From: a virus
Length of the DNA stretch: 45,734 bases
IMG/VR virus record: IMGVR_UViG_3300025102_000062
Span: 1 to 45,734 of that record
Strand: one strand, 5' to 3'
Shown here: one piece after another, positions 7,329 through 16,003 of the stretch
How the letters are laid out: every line of letters begins with the position of its first letter
How positions within the stretch are numbered: the stretch's first letter is position 1
Notes under the pieces: generated by a model
What the model was told of the DNA's origin: nothing
Seen by the model: only the letters and a program-made list of their open reading frames with translations
Database searches by the model: none
Position numbers and translations under genes: made by a program

Positions 7329-9772
7329 TTAGCTACCTTATCTCTAAATACAATCTGTATATCATTAACAGTAAAATCTTTATGCACAGTTCCGCTGTTA
7401 TCTGCAAATAACTTTATACCAAATGAAGTACAATTTTTAAACACAGAATTAGTAACAGATATTCTTTCTGTTTGTAAATCTGCACTAGTATTAGATAACT
7501 CTTTACTAGTACTAGCAACTAAGGTATCTTCTACTTGAGCACCATCCATTCTAGTTGCAAAACCTTTTACTAATATATTTTCACCTCTTCTATAATTTAT
7601 ATAAACAGTAGTAATACTTTTTTTAACAGAAGGTGTAGTCATATCATATTCTTTTGATTTAAAAACTACCTGGTTATTTGCACTAAAAGCAGAAGGATCG
7701 TTATTCCATTTACGCATCTTTACTTTATCATTTGGACTACTTCCATTTTGTTCTACACAATAAACAAGAGTTCCATCGTTTAAATTTACAAAATTTGTAA
7801 AATCTGCAATAGCAGATCTATTAATAGCATTCCCTGAACCAGTGTTATTTTCAAAAGTATCTGCTTCACTATAACTTTCAGATTTAATATCATATTTCAA
7901 AATAGCATTACCTTTGTTTGCAATAATTAATTCTTTTGTATCAGGTAAAAAACCTATCATACTTTCAGGAAATCCAGCATTAGCTACAAGTCCGCCTGTT
8001 TTGCTAAACATAGAAGAAAATCTAGATTCTCCTGTTACAGTTAAATCCAAATCTAATATACGTCTACCATCGTACAAGTACATACCATGTCTATTAAACC
8101 AAGCAACAAAACCAGTTCCTTGAACTACATGATAAGGTTTTTCACATCCTTTAAACTCTAATTCGCTTTCTAAAAATTCTAAATCTCTACTACAATTTAT
8201 TATAAATAATTTATTTTTTTTAAACTGTAAAAGTTTACTACCAACATTTGCTAATTTTATAATCTCATCTCCATCTTCTACAGCTACATCAATAAAACTT
8301 TCTACTGGAAAATAATCAAATTCATTAGGTCTAGATTTTAATATTCTATCTGGTTTTACTTGTATATTACCATCTTCATCTTTGTATTTAACATTACCAG
8401 CATATACTCTTCTATTAATAACAACACTAGTATCATATGTCGTTTGATCATGTCCAATAGCTGTTTCTGATTGTGGTCCTATATAAGGTTCTACTACTTT
8501 TAACTCTTTAAGAACTCTAGCTGTAAATTTAGTTGTACTGGTATTATAACTACCAGCAGGATATACATAACAAGTTTCATCAGCATTATTTGCTCCGCCA
8601 TTAAAATTCTCTACTCCAAATGCTTCATATGTACTATCTCCAGCAAATCTAATACCTTTTTCAAAATCTATTTCTGCTAATAAATATTTAGAAGATACAT
8701 CTCCATCTGAATCTGAGCTTGTAGTAGTTGGATTTGTTACTCTTGCCCAATAAAATTTTAACCCAGAAAATCTTTTTTCATGTACGCTAGGTTGTTTTGA
8801 ACCCATTCTACCAACAAAATTCAAATACATTTTTTGTGTTACGCCAGTAGCAAATGAAGCACCTTGAATAGCCATACCTAAAAAAACAGGTATTGATTCT
8901 TGTTTTTTAAAACCCGATGATGACTTATATATTTTACTAGCATAAAATGCATATCTATGTTCATCTGCCATAAGAATACTACCGTCTGAATCTGAAGTAT
9001 TAACATGTTCATTAAATCTAGGACAAATAAGCATAGCTCCTATACCAGCCGTAGCATCACCACTAGTAGGATCTATTTCATCCCTTATAGTATCTTCAGA
9101 CCTTGCATCTGATAAAGTAGGTGAACTTTGATCTACTCCTATAGGTAAAAATTTAGCATCTCTACTATTAGGTTTTGCTATTAACATATCTTCTGAAGAA
9201 TATTCTCCAGCACCAGAATTAGCTGTTATTGAATGAACATGACTTCCAGTAGTATTTGCATGTCCTAATCTTCTAGTAAATTTAAAAAACTCAAAAACAT
9301 GAGGTTTATTATTGCTATTAGCAGCTACTTCTTTTGGTAAAATTTTTGTAGAACCATCTACAGTAAATATATGACTTCTTGAATTAGCACTAGCACCATA
9401 AACAATATTTTTAGTTTTAACAGTAGGAGTTCCAGTTACTTCAACAATATGAAGTCTAGCGTCTTGTGTATCATCTAAAAAAAGATATTCGTTTTCACCT
9501 GCAGCAACAGTATCTACATCACGATCTAATGTAGTATGATGCAAACCAAATCCATGTTGTAATTGATCTACTGCATTTACAGTATCTGGTATTCTACCAT
9601 TGTTTGAAGTAAAAGGACCATCAACAGATTCACCAAAGGTAACTAACTTACCAGGAGTTTCATTGTTCATATTCATTGCTTCCTGATATTCGTTAGGTTT
9701 TAAATCTCTTGGTGAAGTCTTTTGATTTAATCCTGCACTAAAATTATTTATGTTAAGTATTTTTTTTGGCAT
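7325..9772 (-). CDS. Putative tail hub/nozzle structural protein, 815 residues
   Basis: The N-terminus (INNFSAGLNQKTSPRDLKPN followed by a PGKLVTFGE segment) resembles the opening of phage tail tube/stabilisation proteins that begin with a 'FsgGLN...sP..l...e' pattern. The rest is beta-rich with repeated short strands and Gly/Asp/Asn turns, as in P22 gp10 or T7 gp12 type nozzle proteins. The size fits. Homology to either is not certain from reading alone. It is followed by the basic gene cluster and preceded by a 48-residue basic gene that overlaps its start by 20 nt. Confidence 0.7.
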   Translation of the reverse strand: MPKKILNINNFSAGLNQKTSPRDLKPNEYQEAMNMNNETPGKLVTFGESVDGPFTSNNGRIPDTVNAVDQLQHGFGLHHTTLDRDVDTVAAGENEYLFLDDTQDARLHIVEVTGTPTVKTKNIVYGASANSRSHIFTVDGSTKILPKEVAANSNNKPHVFEFFKFTRRLGHANTTGSHVHSITANSGAGEYSSEDMLIAKPNSRDAKFLPIGVDQSSPTLSDARSEDTIRDEIDPTSGDATAGIGAMLICPRFNEHVNTSDSDGSILMADEHRYAFYASKIYKSSSGFKKQESIPVFLGMAIQGASFATGVTQKMYLNFVGRMGSKQPSVHEKRFSGLKFYWARVTNPTTTSSDSDGDVSSKYLLAEIDFEKGIRFAGDSTYEAFGVENFNGGANNADETCYVYPAGSYNTSTTKFTARVLKELKVVEPYIGPQSETAIGHDQTTYDTSVVINRRVYAGNVKYKDEDGNIQVKPDRILKSRPNEFDYFPVESFIDVAVEDGDEIIKLANVGSKLLQFKKNKLFIINCSRDLEFLESELEFKGCEKPYHVVQGTGFVAWFNRHGMYLYDGRRILDLDLTVTGESRFSSMFSKTGGLVANAGFPESMIGFLPDTKELIIANKGNAILKYDIKSESYSEADTFENNTGSGNAINRSAIADFTNFVNLNDGTLVYCVEQNGSSPNDKVKMRKWNNDPSAFSANNQVVFKSKEYDMTTPSVKKSITTVYINYRRGENILVKGFATRMDGAQVEDTLVASTSKELSNTSADLQTERISVTNSVFKNCTSFGIKLFADNSGTVHKDFTVNDIQIVFRDKVAK

Positions 9773-9899
9773 TTCTTGTTAGATCCATCATAGTTTTTAG
9801 TTTCTTTTTATTCTTTTTATCTTTGAGATTGTACTTTCTTCTACTATCATTAATAGAAGTGCCTTGCATAGGTCCGCCAATTGTACTAGTTGTTACCAT
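9753..9899 (-). CDS. Small basic protein, 48 residues
   Basis: ATG 9899 lies inside the end of the phosphoesterase gene and has a GGGGAG site upstream; TAA 9755-9753 lies inside the start of the 815-residue gene. The protein opens MVTTSTIGGPMQGTSIND and becomes Lys-rich (KDKKNKKKLK). It fills an otherwise empty gap, with overlaps on both sides as elsewhere in this block. Function unknown. Confidence 0.6.
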   Translation of the reverse strand: MVTTSTIGGPMQGTSINDSRRKYNLKDKKNKKKLKTMMDLTRNAKKNT

Positions 9900-10653
9900 C
9901 TATTATATCTCCCCACAAAGTAGTCTTGCCGTTTACAATTTCAACAATCTCTACTTTAAACTCTCCATTAGTAAACCAATCAACCACAGCAAAAGCGTGT
10001 GCCCAATTATGTAATCTACCTTTTAACCATTTATTATTTTTATGGTCCATTTGTTTTAAACAACCTAATGACCAAGCTGCAATGTTACCACCTAGCTTTG
10101 TAAGAGTATGTCTTTGTAGGTCATGTGTATGACCATACATAACATTCTCTCCGTATGTTTCTAAATGTTTTTTAGCATGATACGTTGTTGCAAAGGCACC
10201 ATGAAAAAAAGCTAATTTACCAATTTGTATTGGAAGGTTATACTCAGTGTACTTATAACCTCTTTCTTTTATTTTACACGCCTCAAAAAAGTTAAGATCA
10301 CTAAGATAGGGATACTTATTAGAAAAATTATCCAACCAGATATCATGATTACCTTGGAGGAGATACTTTTCTTTACATCCCACTTTTTTAAGAATTTCAT
10401 CCCACTCATCTAAACCTTTATTTACTAACCTAATTTCCTCTTTAACTATAGGAAGTTGAAACTCTAAAGGTGGTAGTTTTTTGTCTTTATATTTCCACGC
10501 TGATACAGACTCCCATTCACCAACATCACCTAAATTAACAAAAACTTTAGGTTTTATTTTAAGTATTGCCTTCTTAACACATTCTACTGCAGCTCTATCT
10601 TCTAATGGATAATGCTGGTCTGGTATTACAATACCACGTTTTTTTAGTTTCAA
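9886..10653 (-). CDS. Calcineurin-like metallophosphoesterase, 255 residues
   Basis: The metal-binding motifs of the family are present in order: Asp12 and His14 (PDQH), Gly42-Asp43 (GDVGEW), GNHD at 101-104, His151 (FHG) and GHTH at 174-177. These coordinate two metals and catalyse phosphomonoester or phosphodiester hydrolysis; the substrate cannot be read from sequence. There is no signal peptide, so it is cytoplasmic. The start is TTG 10653 with a clear AGGAGG site upstream, which decides the start. Phage members are variously proposed to act on nucleotides, nucleic acid ends or phosphorylated proteins. It lies among late genes, not with the replication genes, which is worth noting. Confidence 0.9.
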   Translation of the reverse strand: MKLKKRGIVIPDQHYPLEDRAAVECVKKAILKIKPKVFVNLGDVGEWESVSAWKYKDKKLPPLEFQLPIVKEEIRLVNKGLDEWDEILKKVGCKEKYLLQGNHDIWLDNFSNKYPYLSDLNFFEACKIKERGYKYTEYNLPIQIGKLAFFHGAFATTYHAKKHLETYGENVMYGHTHDLQRHTLTKLGGNIAAWSLGCLKQMDHKNNKWLKGRLHNWAHAFAVVDWFTNGEFKVEIVEIVNGKTTLWGDIIDGNN

Positions 10654-10662
10654 AGAAACCTC

Positions 10663-10821
10663 CTATTTTTTATCTAATGCTTTTTTAACTTCAGCCCATA
10701 GCTTGTCGTCTAATTTATTAGAAGATTTAGATACTAACCAATCTCCTAAATGCATTATGATCGCTTTAATAAGTTTTTCTGTTCCTAAACTTGTAAGAAC
10801 TTTACCTAATATTGGTCCCAT
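10663..10821 (-). CDS. Small amphipathic protein, 52 residues
   Basis: The frame starts at ATG 10821 after a strong AAGGAG site and ends TAG 10665-10663, 10 nt before the phosphoesterase start. The sequence (MGPILGKVLTSLGTEKLIKA and on to WLVSKSSNK) looks like amphipathic helices with a charged C-terminus and no clear membrane span. I do not recognise it. A lysis-related or membrane-peripheral role is conceivable from composition and neighbours only. Confidence 0.65.
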   Translation of the reverse strand: MGPILGKVLTSLGTEKLIKAIIMHLGDWLVSKSSNKLDDKLWAEVKKALDKK

Positions 10822-10824
10822 TTG

Positions 10825-11025
10825 TTACTCCTTTTCACAGTTTTCATCACAAGCGTCTAGGCCTTTTATATATCCCTGATGCTCAATGATCATTTGTTTT
10901 ACTTCTGCTAGTCTTGAATTAGCTTCTTGAATTTGTCCACCAAGTTCATTATGTTGTTCAACTAATGACTCCATTTTATTTTGTGCTTCTTCTTTTAAAC
11001 TTAGTTGTTTATCTTTTTTAGCCAT
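10825..11025 (-). CDS. Small coiled-coil protein, 66 residues
   Basis: Residues 8-55 have heptad-like spacing of Leu, Met, Ile and Ala with many Glu, Gln and Lys, suggesting a coiled coil. Two Cys lie in the C-terminal DACDENCEKE. The start at 11025 follows AAGGAG. There is no membrane segment. It lies 3 nt before the 52-residue gene. Function unknown. Confidence 0.7.
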   Translation of the reverse strand: MAKKDKQLSLKEEAQNKMESLVEQHNELGGQIQEANSRLAEVKQMIIEHQGYIKGLDACDENCEKE

Positions 11026-11089
11026 TATTTCTCCTTATTAGCTGTTTTTATTGCATTCAAACTTAACATATTAATTAAATACAATTCAA

Positions 11090-11473
11090 CTACTTAATCT
11101 CTTTACGAATTTTATCAAAAACTTCTTGCTCATCAAACTTCATACTAATGCCTGGTTCATATCTCATTACCTCAGAACCATCTTTAAAAATAATAATAGT
11201 AGGAACAACTTTTATATTCCACTCTTTTTGTATAACTGCACCAATAGTTTTATTATTAAGATCAACTTCTCCTACATAACAAAGCTTAGCAAGCTTTTCT
11301 ATCTTAGCTCTATTTCTATAGTTCCAAGAAGCATTTACTTGTACTACTGCGCAATTTTCTAGTTTTACTAGTTGAATTTTTTCAAAACTATCTAGATTAA
11401 CTGACTGTGAATATAAGGGCGATTGCCATAAGAATAATCCAAGCAACCATGCCATACCATAATAATAATTCAT
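11090..11473 (-). CDS. Exported thioredoxin-fold protein lacking the CxxC motif, 127 residues
   Basis: Residues 1-23 look like a Sec signal peptide (hydrophobic WLLGLFLW, then SPLYSQS as a possible cleavage site). The body follows the thioredoxin layout: a beta strand VVQVNASW, helix, strand EVDLNN, then VVPTIIIFKDG with the cis-proline, and a final helix. Where thioredoxins have WCGPC this protein has WNYRN, so both catalytic cysteines are replaced by Asn. Other Cys are at 41 and 68. It therefore cannot be a normal disulphide oxidoreductase; a binding, chaperone or periplasmic decoy role is possible. It follows the membrane coiled-coil gene by 12 nt. Confidence 0.75.
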   Translation of the reverse strand: MNYYYGMAWLLGLFLWQSPLYSQSVNLDSFEKIQLVKLENCAVVQVNASWNYRNRAKIEKLAKLCYVGEVDLNNKTIGAVIQKEWNIKVVPTIIIFKDGSEVMRYEPGISMKFDEQEVFDKIRKEIK

Positions 11474-11485
11474 TTTTAAACCCCA

Positions 11486-11782
11486 TTAGTTTTTATTCAT
11501 GTTAAGAAGAGTTTCGTTAATCATCTGTGTATCGTCTTTAACCGAATCTACTTTCTCTTCAAGTTTTTCTACTTTTTCTTCTGTATTCATAATTGAATCA
11601 CGAATCATTTGATCTTTAAGATCGTACTCCATACGTGATACTTCTGGTTCTGGTAATTCTTTAGCAAGTTCTATTTCTGCTTGCAGGGAATACCACATAC
11701 CTATGATCATACCTACAGTAACTAAGATACTAATCCCAGTTTCTAAAGATAGTGTAAATTTAGTGTCTTTACCTACTTCCAT
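11486..11782 (-). CDS. Single-span membrane protein with coiled-coil tail, 98 residues
   Basis: A membrane segment is visible at about residues 14-33 (TGISILVTVGMIIGMWYSL), with a short charged N-terminus and a long Glu/Lys-rich coiled-coil C-terminus including EEKVEKLEEKVDSVKDD. This layout occurs in small phage proteins near fibre and lysis genes and is compatible with an inner-membrane spanin subunit or a holin-like regulator, but no family is certain. The start at 11782 lies 1 nt after the Hint-protein stop. Confidence 0.65.
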   Translation of the reverse strand: MEVGKDTKFTLSLETGISILVTVGMIIGMWYSLQAEIELAKELPEPEVSRMEYDLKDQMIRDSIMNTEEKVEKLEEKVDSVKDDTQMINETLLNMNKN

Positions 11783-11783
11783 T

Positions 11784-12893
11784 TTAGTCCCCTATTTCTG
11801 AGTGTACTAGTACGCCATTAGCGTAAAAGTTATTGTTCTTTGTTAAAATTGTATATGTCCAATGTTTTTTTGGAAATCCTTCTAATCTATGCACTTGTGC
11901 ATAATACTTACCGTCTAATATTTTTAATAAATCATTAGGTTGTATAGCAACTGAATCTAAATTGTAATTATCTTTAGCTTTATCTGGATCATCAGATACC
12001 ATATTACCGTCTTGTTTATATATAGGGTGGTCTTGTGTAAGTATTAATTCTTTTAATTCTTCTCCTTCTGTTTCATCATTAGGGTCTGATAACATAATTT
12101 TATATAAGTTTTCATGTAATCTTTTTTCTATCTGCAATATTTCTACTTCTTCTTCTTCTCCAGTTTCCCAGTTGTAAGACATAATCATATCTCCAACATC
12201 TAAATCGTGTATGTTTGCAGTACCTTCTTTTAAATTAACTGGTATGTTTTCATAAATACATAAACCAAATCCACCGCCACCACCAGAAAATGTAATATTA
12301 CCAGTAATAGTAGCAGTTTGTGAATTATTAGTAAGTGTTAATGTATATGCTCCAGTACCATCTTTATTACTTGGTGTATGGTGCCACCTTGTTCTAATAT
12401 ATCTTGTACCAGAATTATGTCCAGTAAATAAACTATTGCTATTAGATGATGATACGCTTATAAAACCTGTACCACTATTACCTGTACCATTAAAACCTAC
12501 ATCACCACTAGAAGATGTAGCCATTGTAAATGTACCAAATGGTCCACCAGTAGTAGACAAAGAACAACTTGTTCCACCACTACCATTACTTACTGTCATC
12601 TGTGCATCTTTAGAACTTGTAGCAGTACCTCCTGGAAAATCAGTAAGATTTAATCCAGTATTGTCTGTAGTACTCCAAGATGTACCTGCTGCATCGTGAT
12701 CATAACTATAAAACTCAGTCATAGCGTGAGGTGCATTAGTATCTGGTCTATCTGAACTATCATTCTGTGTATTAATAGTTGCTACAGTTCCGTCAGATAA
12801 ATCTTCTAATGAACTGTTAGCAGTAGTTCCACTTCTACCAAATTCAACATTAATATCATTCATACTAATTTGTCCTGACGCAGTAAGAGCCAT
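11784..12893 (-). CDS. Tail-type protein with C-terminal Hint (hedgehog/intein) domain, 369 residues
   Basis: Residues 1-66 match a tail-protein opening common in marine phages (SGQISMNDINVEFGRS, then a HAMTEFYSYDHDA segment). A Gly/Ser/Thr-rich beta region follows, ending in a Gly run at 204-208. From Cys212 (GLCIYENIPV) to the end the sequence reads as a Hint domain: HDLDVGDMIMSY at 229-240, TQDHPIY at 286-292 (Thr and His of block B) and NFYANGVLVHS at 355-365. Hint domains cleave or rearrange the peptide bond before their first Cys. The usual C-terminal His-Asn is His-Ser here and no C-extein of note follows, so self-release of the N-part by cleavage is more likely than splicing. Start and stop contact the S74 fibre gene. 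Confidence 0.82.
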   Translation of the reverse strand: MALTASGQISMNDINVEFGRSGTTANSSLEDLSDGTVATINTQNDSSDRPDTNAPHAMTEFYSYDHDAAGTSWSTTDNTGLNLTDFPGGTATSSKDAQMTVSNGSGGTSCSLSTTGGPFGTFTMATSSSGDVGFNGTGNSGTGFISVSSSNSNSLFTGHNSGTRYIRTRWHHTPSNKDGTGAYTLTLTNNSQTATITGNITFSGGGGGFGLCIYENIPVNLKEGTANIHDLDVGDMIMSYNWETGEEEEVEILQIEKRLHENLYKIMLSDPNDETEGEELKELILTQDHPIYKQDGNMVSDDPDKAKDNYNLDSVAIQPNDLLKILDGKYYAQVHRLEGFPKKHWTYTILTKNNNFYANGVLVHSEIGD

Positions 12894-15800
12894 TATTTTT
12901 TTAACTCCTCTATTTCTGCTTTTAATTCTTTAATAGATTCAATTAATAATGGAACAAGTTTTTCATACTTAACTGCTTTATATCCATTATCTCTAGTAGT
13001 TACTATTTCTGGTAATACTTTTTCTACTTCCTGTGCTACAACACCTACATCATGTCCTTGATATGTTTCTTGTTTATCATTCCAATCAAACTCATATCCA
13101 GATAACTTAGAAACTTTATCTAAAGAATTTTCAATAGGTTTTAAATTATCTTTTAATTTTTTATCTGATGAAGCATAAGCAACAACATCTTCTCCAGCAT
13201 TAAGAGTTTTAGCTACACCTAGACCACCACTTATCTTTACTGCTCCAGTAGTTTTAGATGTAGAGTTTGTTGTATTACTAAAAGTTATAACTCCACTTGC
13301 AGTATCTGTAGCATTACTTCTTAAATACTTAGAGTCTGTATGTTGTGTAATACTAGATGCAGCTATTCTAGCATCTGCAAAAGTACCAGATGTAACTTTA
13401 TTTGCAGGTATGGCATCTACTAACGCTAGATCTCCTAATCCTAAACCTGCAGCAGTAGTATATCCATAACCTAAAATTTTATCTTCTACAGCAGCGGAAG
13501 TCATAATATGAGAATCATTGTTAGTGAATTCACCTGAATCGTCAATACCTGAAATGGTATTACCATCCATTGTAAAACTTGAAAGACTACTAAATGTTTT
13601 AGCTCCACTAAATGTTTGTGTGCCAGATAAATGTGCAGTGTCTGAGTCTAATCTTGCAGAAGGTATAGTTCCACTTGTAATTTTACTAGCAGGTAAATTA
13701 GCAATTCTTGCTGCAGCTACTGTTCCAGAAGTAATTAAACTTCCACTATGATTAGTTAATGATATTGTTCCTGAGCCAGTAATTGTTCCACCAGTTAAAC
13801 CAGTACCAGTTGCAACACTTGTTACTGTACCACTACTAGCAGTAGCTCCACTTGCTATTCCGTCAAGTTTACTTCCGTCAGAAGCAACATCTCTACCATC
13901 TACTGTTCCAGTTAATGTTATATTACCTTCTACGCTTAAAGATGTACCATTATATTGTAATTCTTTTCTATTGCTCCAAGATGTATTATTACTTGGAAAT
14001 GCATAAACTATCAAGCCACCTTCTGCTCCTACAAATACTGTTTCTGTCGCATTGTTTATGTTGGTATTCATTACACCACTTGTATCTCCACCAGCAATTA
14101 TAACTGCGTCATCGTGTCCAATAGTAATACCTCCGTTTGCTGTCATACGCTCTAAAATAGTTTGTCCGTCTACTTTTAGTATTACGCCAGTATCTGGTGT
14201 AAAATTCAATGCACCACTAAAGTCATCATTAGCATCACTTCTCAAAAATGAAGTACCTGCACTAACTCCCATAATTTCAGTTCTTACATTTGCTAAAGTT
14301 TTCTTTCTTATGTATCCGTCATCTGTGTTTACATAATAATCAGTAGATGCGTTTGTAGTATTCCCAGAAGTAGTATTAATCCAACCAGCTAATATATATC
14401 CATTAGCTTGAGTTCTTACAACAGTATTTGCTGAGTTATTTCTTGTACCAGAATTTAACTGCAATCCGTCAAGAGTATCTGCATCTAATCCACTACCACC
14501 ACCGTCTACTGTTTTAATAGCAGTTAGTATTTCAGAAGCTGATTGATCTGCAGTAGCACCTGATTCTATACCATCTAACTTATTATCTTTTGTACTAGTA
14601 TATGCAAGAGATGCTGTACCATTAATAGTTAGTGCATCGGTTTCTAATGTACCGTCTACATCTACATTACCAGATATATCTAAAGTTGTAGCAACTAATG
14701 TTGAAACACCTTCTATCTTACCAGATGTATGTAGTTTTAAACTATCAGCATCATTTGTTCCGTGAATAGAAATATAATCTCCGTCTGCATTATCGTCTGA
14801 CGGACATAAGTGAATTACTCCCTCATTTGCTTCAGCACTTCTAGTTTCATGCATAATGTAACCAGGGTCATTACTACTATTGTTTATTTGAAAATCAATG
14901 TATGATTGGTCTGTGTTACCAGCAAAAGTATCTCCTATCTTAGAAGCATTACTTACTGTTCTTAATCTAATATTATTGTTAGAAGCTCCCGCTGTAACAG
15001 TACCTGTTGTAGTAAATCCACCAGCAGTTATAGTACCACTTGTTGTATCATCAGCATTATTTTTTAAGAAAACATCATCAACATTTAGAGTAACAGTTCC
15101 AGAATTACCACCACCATTTAAGTTTGTACCAGCACTAACACCTAATATGTCACCTTGTGGTGCCAATGCTACAATATCTGATAAAGGTAATTTTTTTATA
15201 GCTGAAGCTGATTCGTCATATATAGCAACACTATCATCTGTTGCTCCTCCTGGTGCTAATCCTAATCCATCAATATCTAAATTTAAAGTCGCACTACCGC
15301 TTGTATTACCTCCTGATAATCCTGTACCAGCAACTACTGCTGTTATATCACCAGTGTTTGCAGTAGCTCCAGACGCAATACCATCTAACTTACTATGATC
15401 TGCAGAAGTAAAAGCGACTGACGCAGTTCCATTAATTGTTAAAGCATCAGTTTCCAACGTGCCATCTACATCAATATTTCCTGCTAAATCTATATCTCCA
15501 CTTACTACTAAATCTTGTGCAATAGTAACATTACCATTAGTTGCTACAAATAATCTTCTTGCTCCTGCAGTAACCAATGATATTTGGTCATTGCCATAAG
15601 TAGCATTGTCCCCAAAAGTTATAGCTGCTGGAGCTGAACCAGTTTCATTTTCATTAACAATACCTCTAACCATTATATAGCCAGAAGTAGACATACTTGG
15701 ATCACCAGTTAAAAATGAAGAAGTATCTCCAGTAGATAAACCAAGATTAGCCCTTGCTGCTGCTGCACTAGATGCACCAGTACCACCATTAGCTATTGCT

Positions 15801-15994
15801 AAATCAGTACCAGACCAGTTTGAATTGTTAACAGAAGATAATCCACTGCTACCGCCAACTTCAACTATACTACTACTATCTCCGTCATGAATATACAATT
15901 TATTAGCTGTGTAATCATAAGCTAACTCATAAGCTGCAATTTCACTAGTAGTAGGTGCACCACTACCTCTTTTTATTTGTATCGTATTAGACAT
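12893..15994 (-). CDS. Tail fibre with C-terminal Peptidase_S74 intramolecular chaperone, 1033 residues
   Basis: The N-terminus (MSNTIQIKRGSGAPTTSEIA with LYIHDGDSS after it) is a particle-attachment type opening shared with the next fibre gene. The shaft has at least two near-copies of a VDGTLETDALTINGTAS module (about 14,640 and 15,440 in the DNA) and three KLDGI(A/E)SGATA copies. The C-terminus shows the S74 chaperone signature: SDKKLKDNLKPIENSLDKV, a GYEFDWN block, GVVAQEVEKVLPEIV and a terminal coiled coil. In this family the chaperone trimerises the fibre and then self-cleaves at a Ser/Lys dyad near SDKKLK. It likely forms the host-binding fibre. AAGGAA precedes the start. Confidence 0.88.
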   Translation of the reverse strand: MSNTIQIKRGSGAPTTSEIAAYELAYDYTANKLYIHDGDSSSIVEVGGSSGLSSVNNSNWSGTDLAIANGGTGASSAAAARANLGLSTGDTSSFLTGDPSMSTSGYIMVRGIVNENETGSAPAAITFGDNATYGNDQISLVTAGARRLFVATNGNVTIAQDLVVSGDIDLAGNIDVDGTLETDALTINGTASVAFTSADHSKLDGIASGATANTGDITAVVAGTGLSGGNTSGSATLNLDIDGLGLAPGGATDDSVAIYDESASAIKKLPLSDIVALAPQGDILGVSAGTNLNGGGNSGTVTLNVDDVFLKNNADDTTSGTITAGGFTTTGTVTAGASNNNIRLRTVSNASKIGDTFAGNTDQSYIDFQINNSSNDPGYIMHETRSAEANEGVIHLCPSDDNADGDYISIHGTNDADSLKLHTSGKIEGVSTLVATTLDISGNVDVDGTLETDALTINGTASLAYTSTKDNKLDGIESGATADQSASEILTAIKTVDGGGSGLDADTLDGLQLNSGTRNNSANTVVRTQANGYILAGWINTTSGNTTNASTDYYVNTDDGYIRKKTLANVRTEIMGVSAGTSFLRSDANDDFSGALNFTPDTGVILKVDGQTILERMTANGGITIGHDDAVIIAGGDTSGVMNTNINNATETVFVGAEGGLIVYAFPSNNTSWSNRKELQYNGTSLSVEGNITLTGTVDGRDVASDGSKLDGIASGATASSGTVTSVATGTGLTGGTITGSGTISLTNHSGSLITSGTVAAARIANLPASKITSGTIPSARLDSDTAHLSGTQTFSGAKTFSSLSSFTMDGNTISGIDDSGEFTNNDSHIMTSAAVEDKILGYGYTTAAGLGLGDLALVDAIPANKVTSGTFADARIAASSITQHTDSKYLRSNATDTASGVITFSNTTNSTSKTTGAVKISGGLGVAKTLNAGEDVVAYASSDKKLKDNLKPIENSLDKVSKLSGYEFDWNDKQETYQGHDVGVVAQEVEKVLPEIVTTRDNGYKAVKYEKLVPLLIESIKELKAEIEELKK

Positions 15995-16003
15995 TTAACT
16001 TCC

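Noticed and set aside
11090-11473. Active thioredoxin
   Set aside because: Both catalytic cysteines are replaced by Asn (WNYRN).
14898-15398. Plus-strand frame of 166 codons opposite the fibre gene
   Set aside because: Val/Pro/Ala-rich translation typical of the antisense of Thr/Gly/Asn-rich fibre repeats; no ribosome site.
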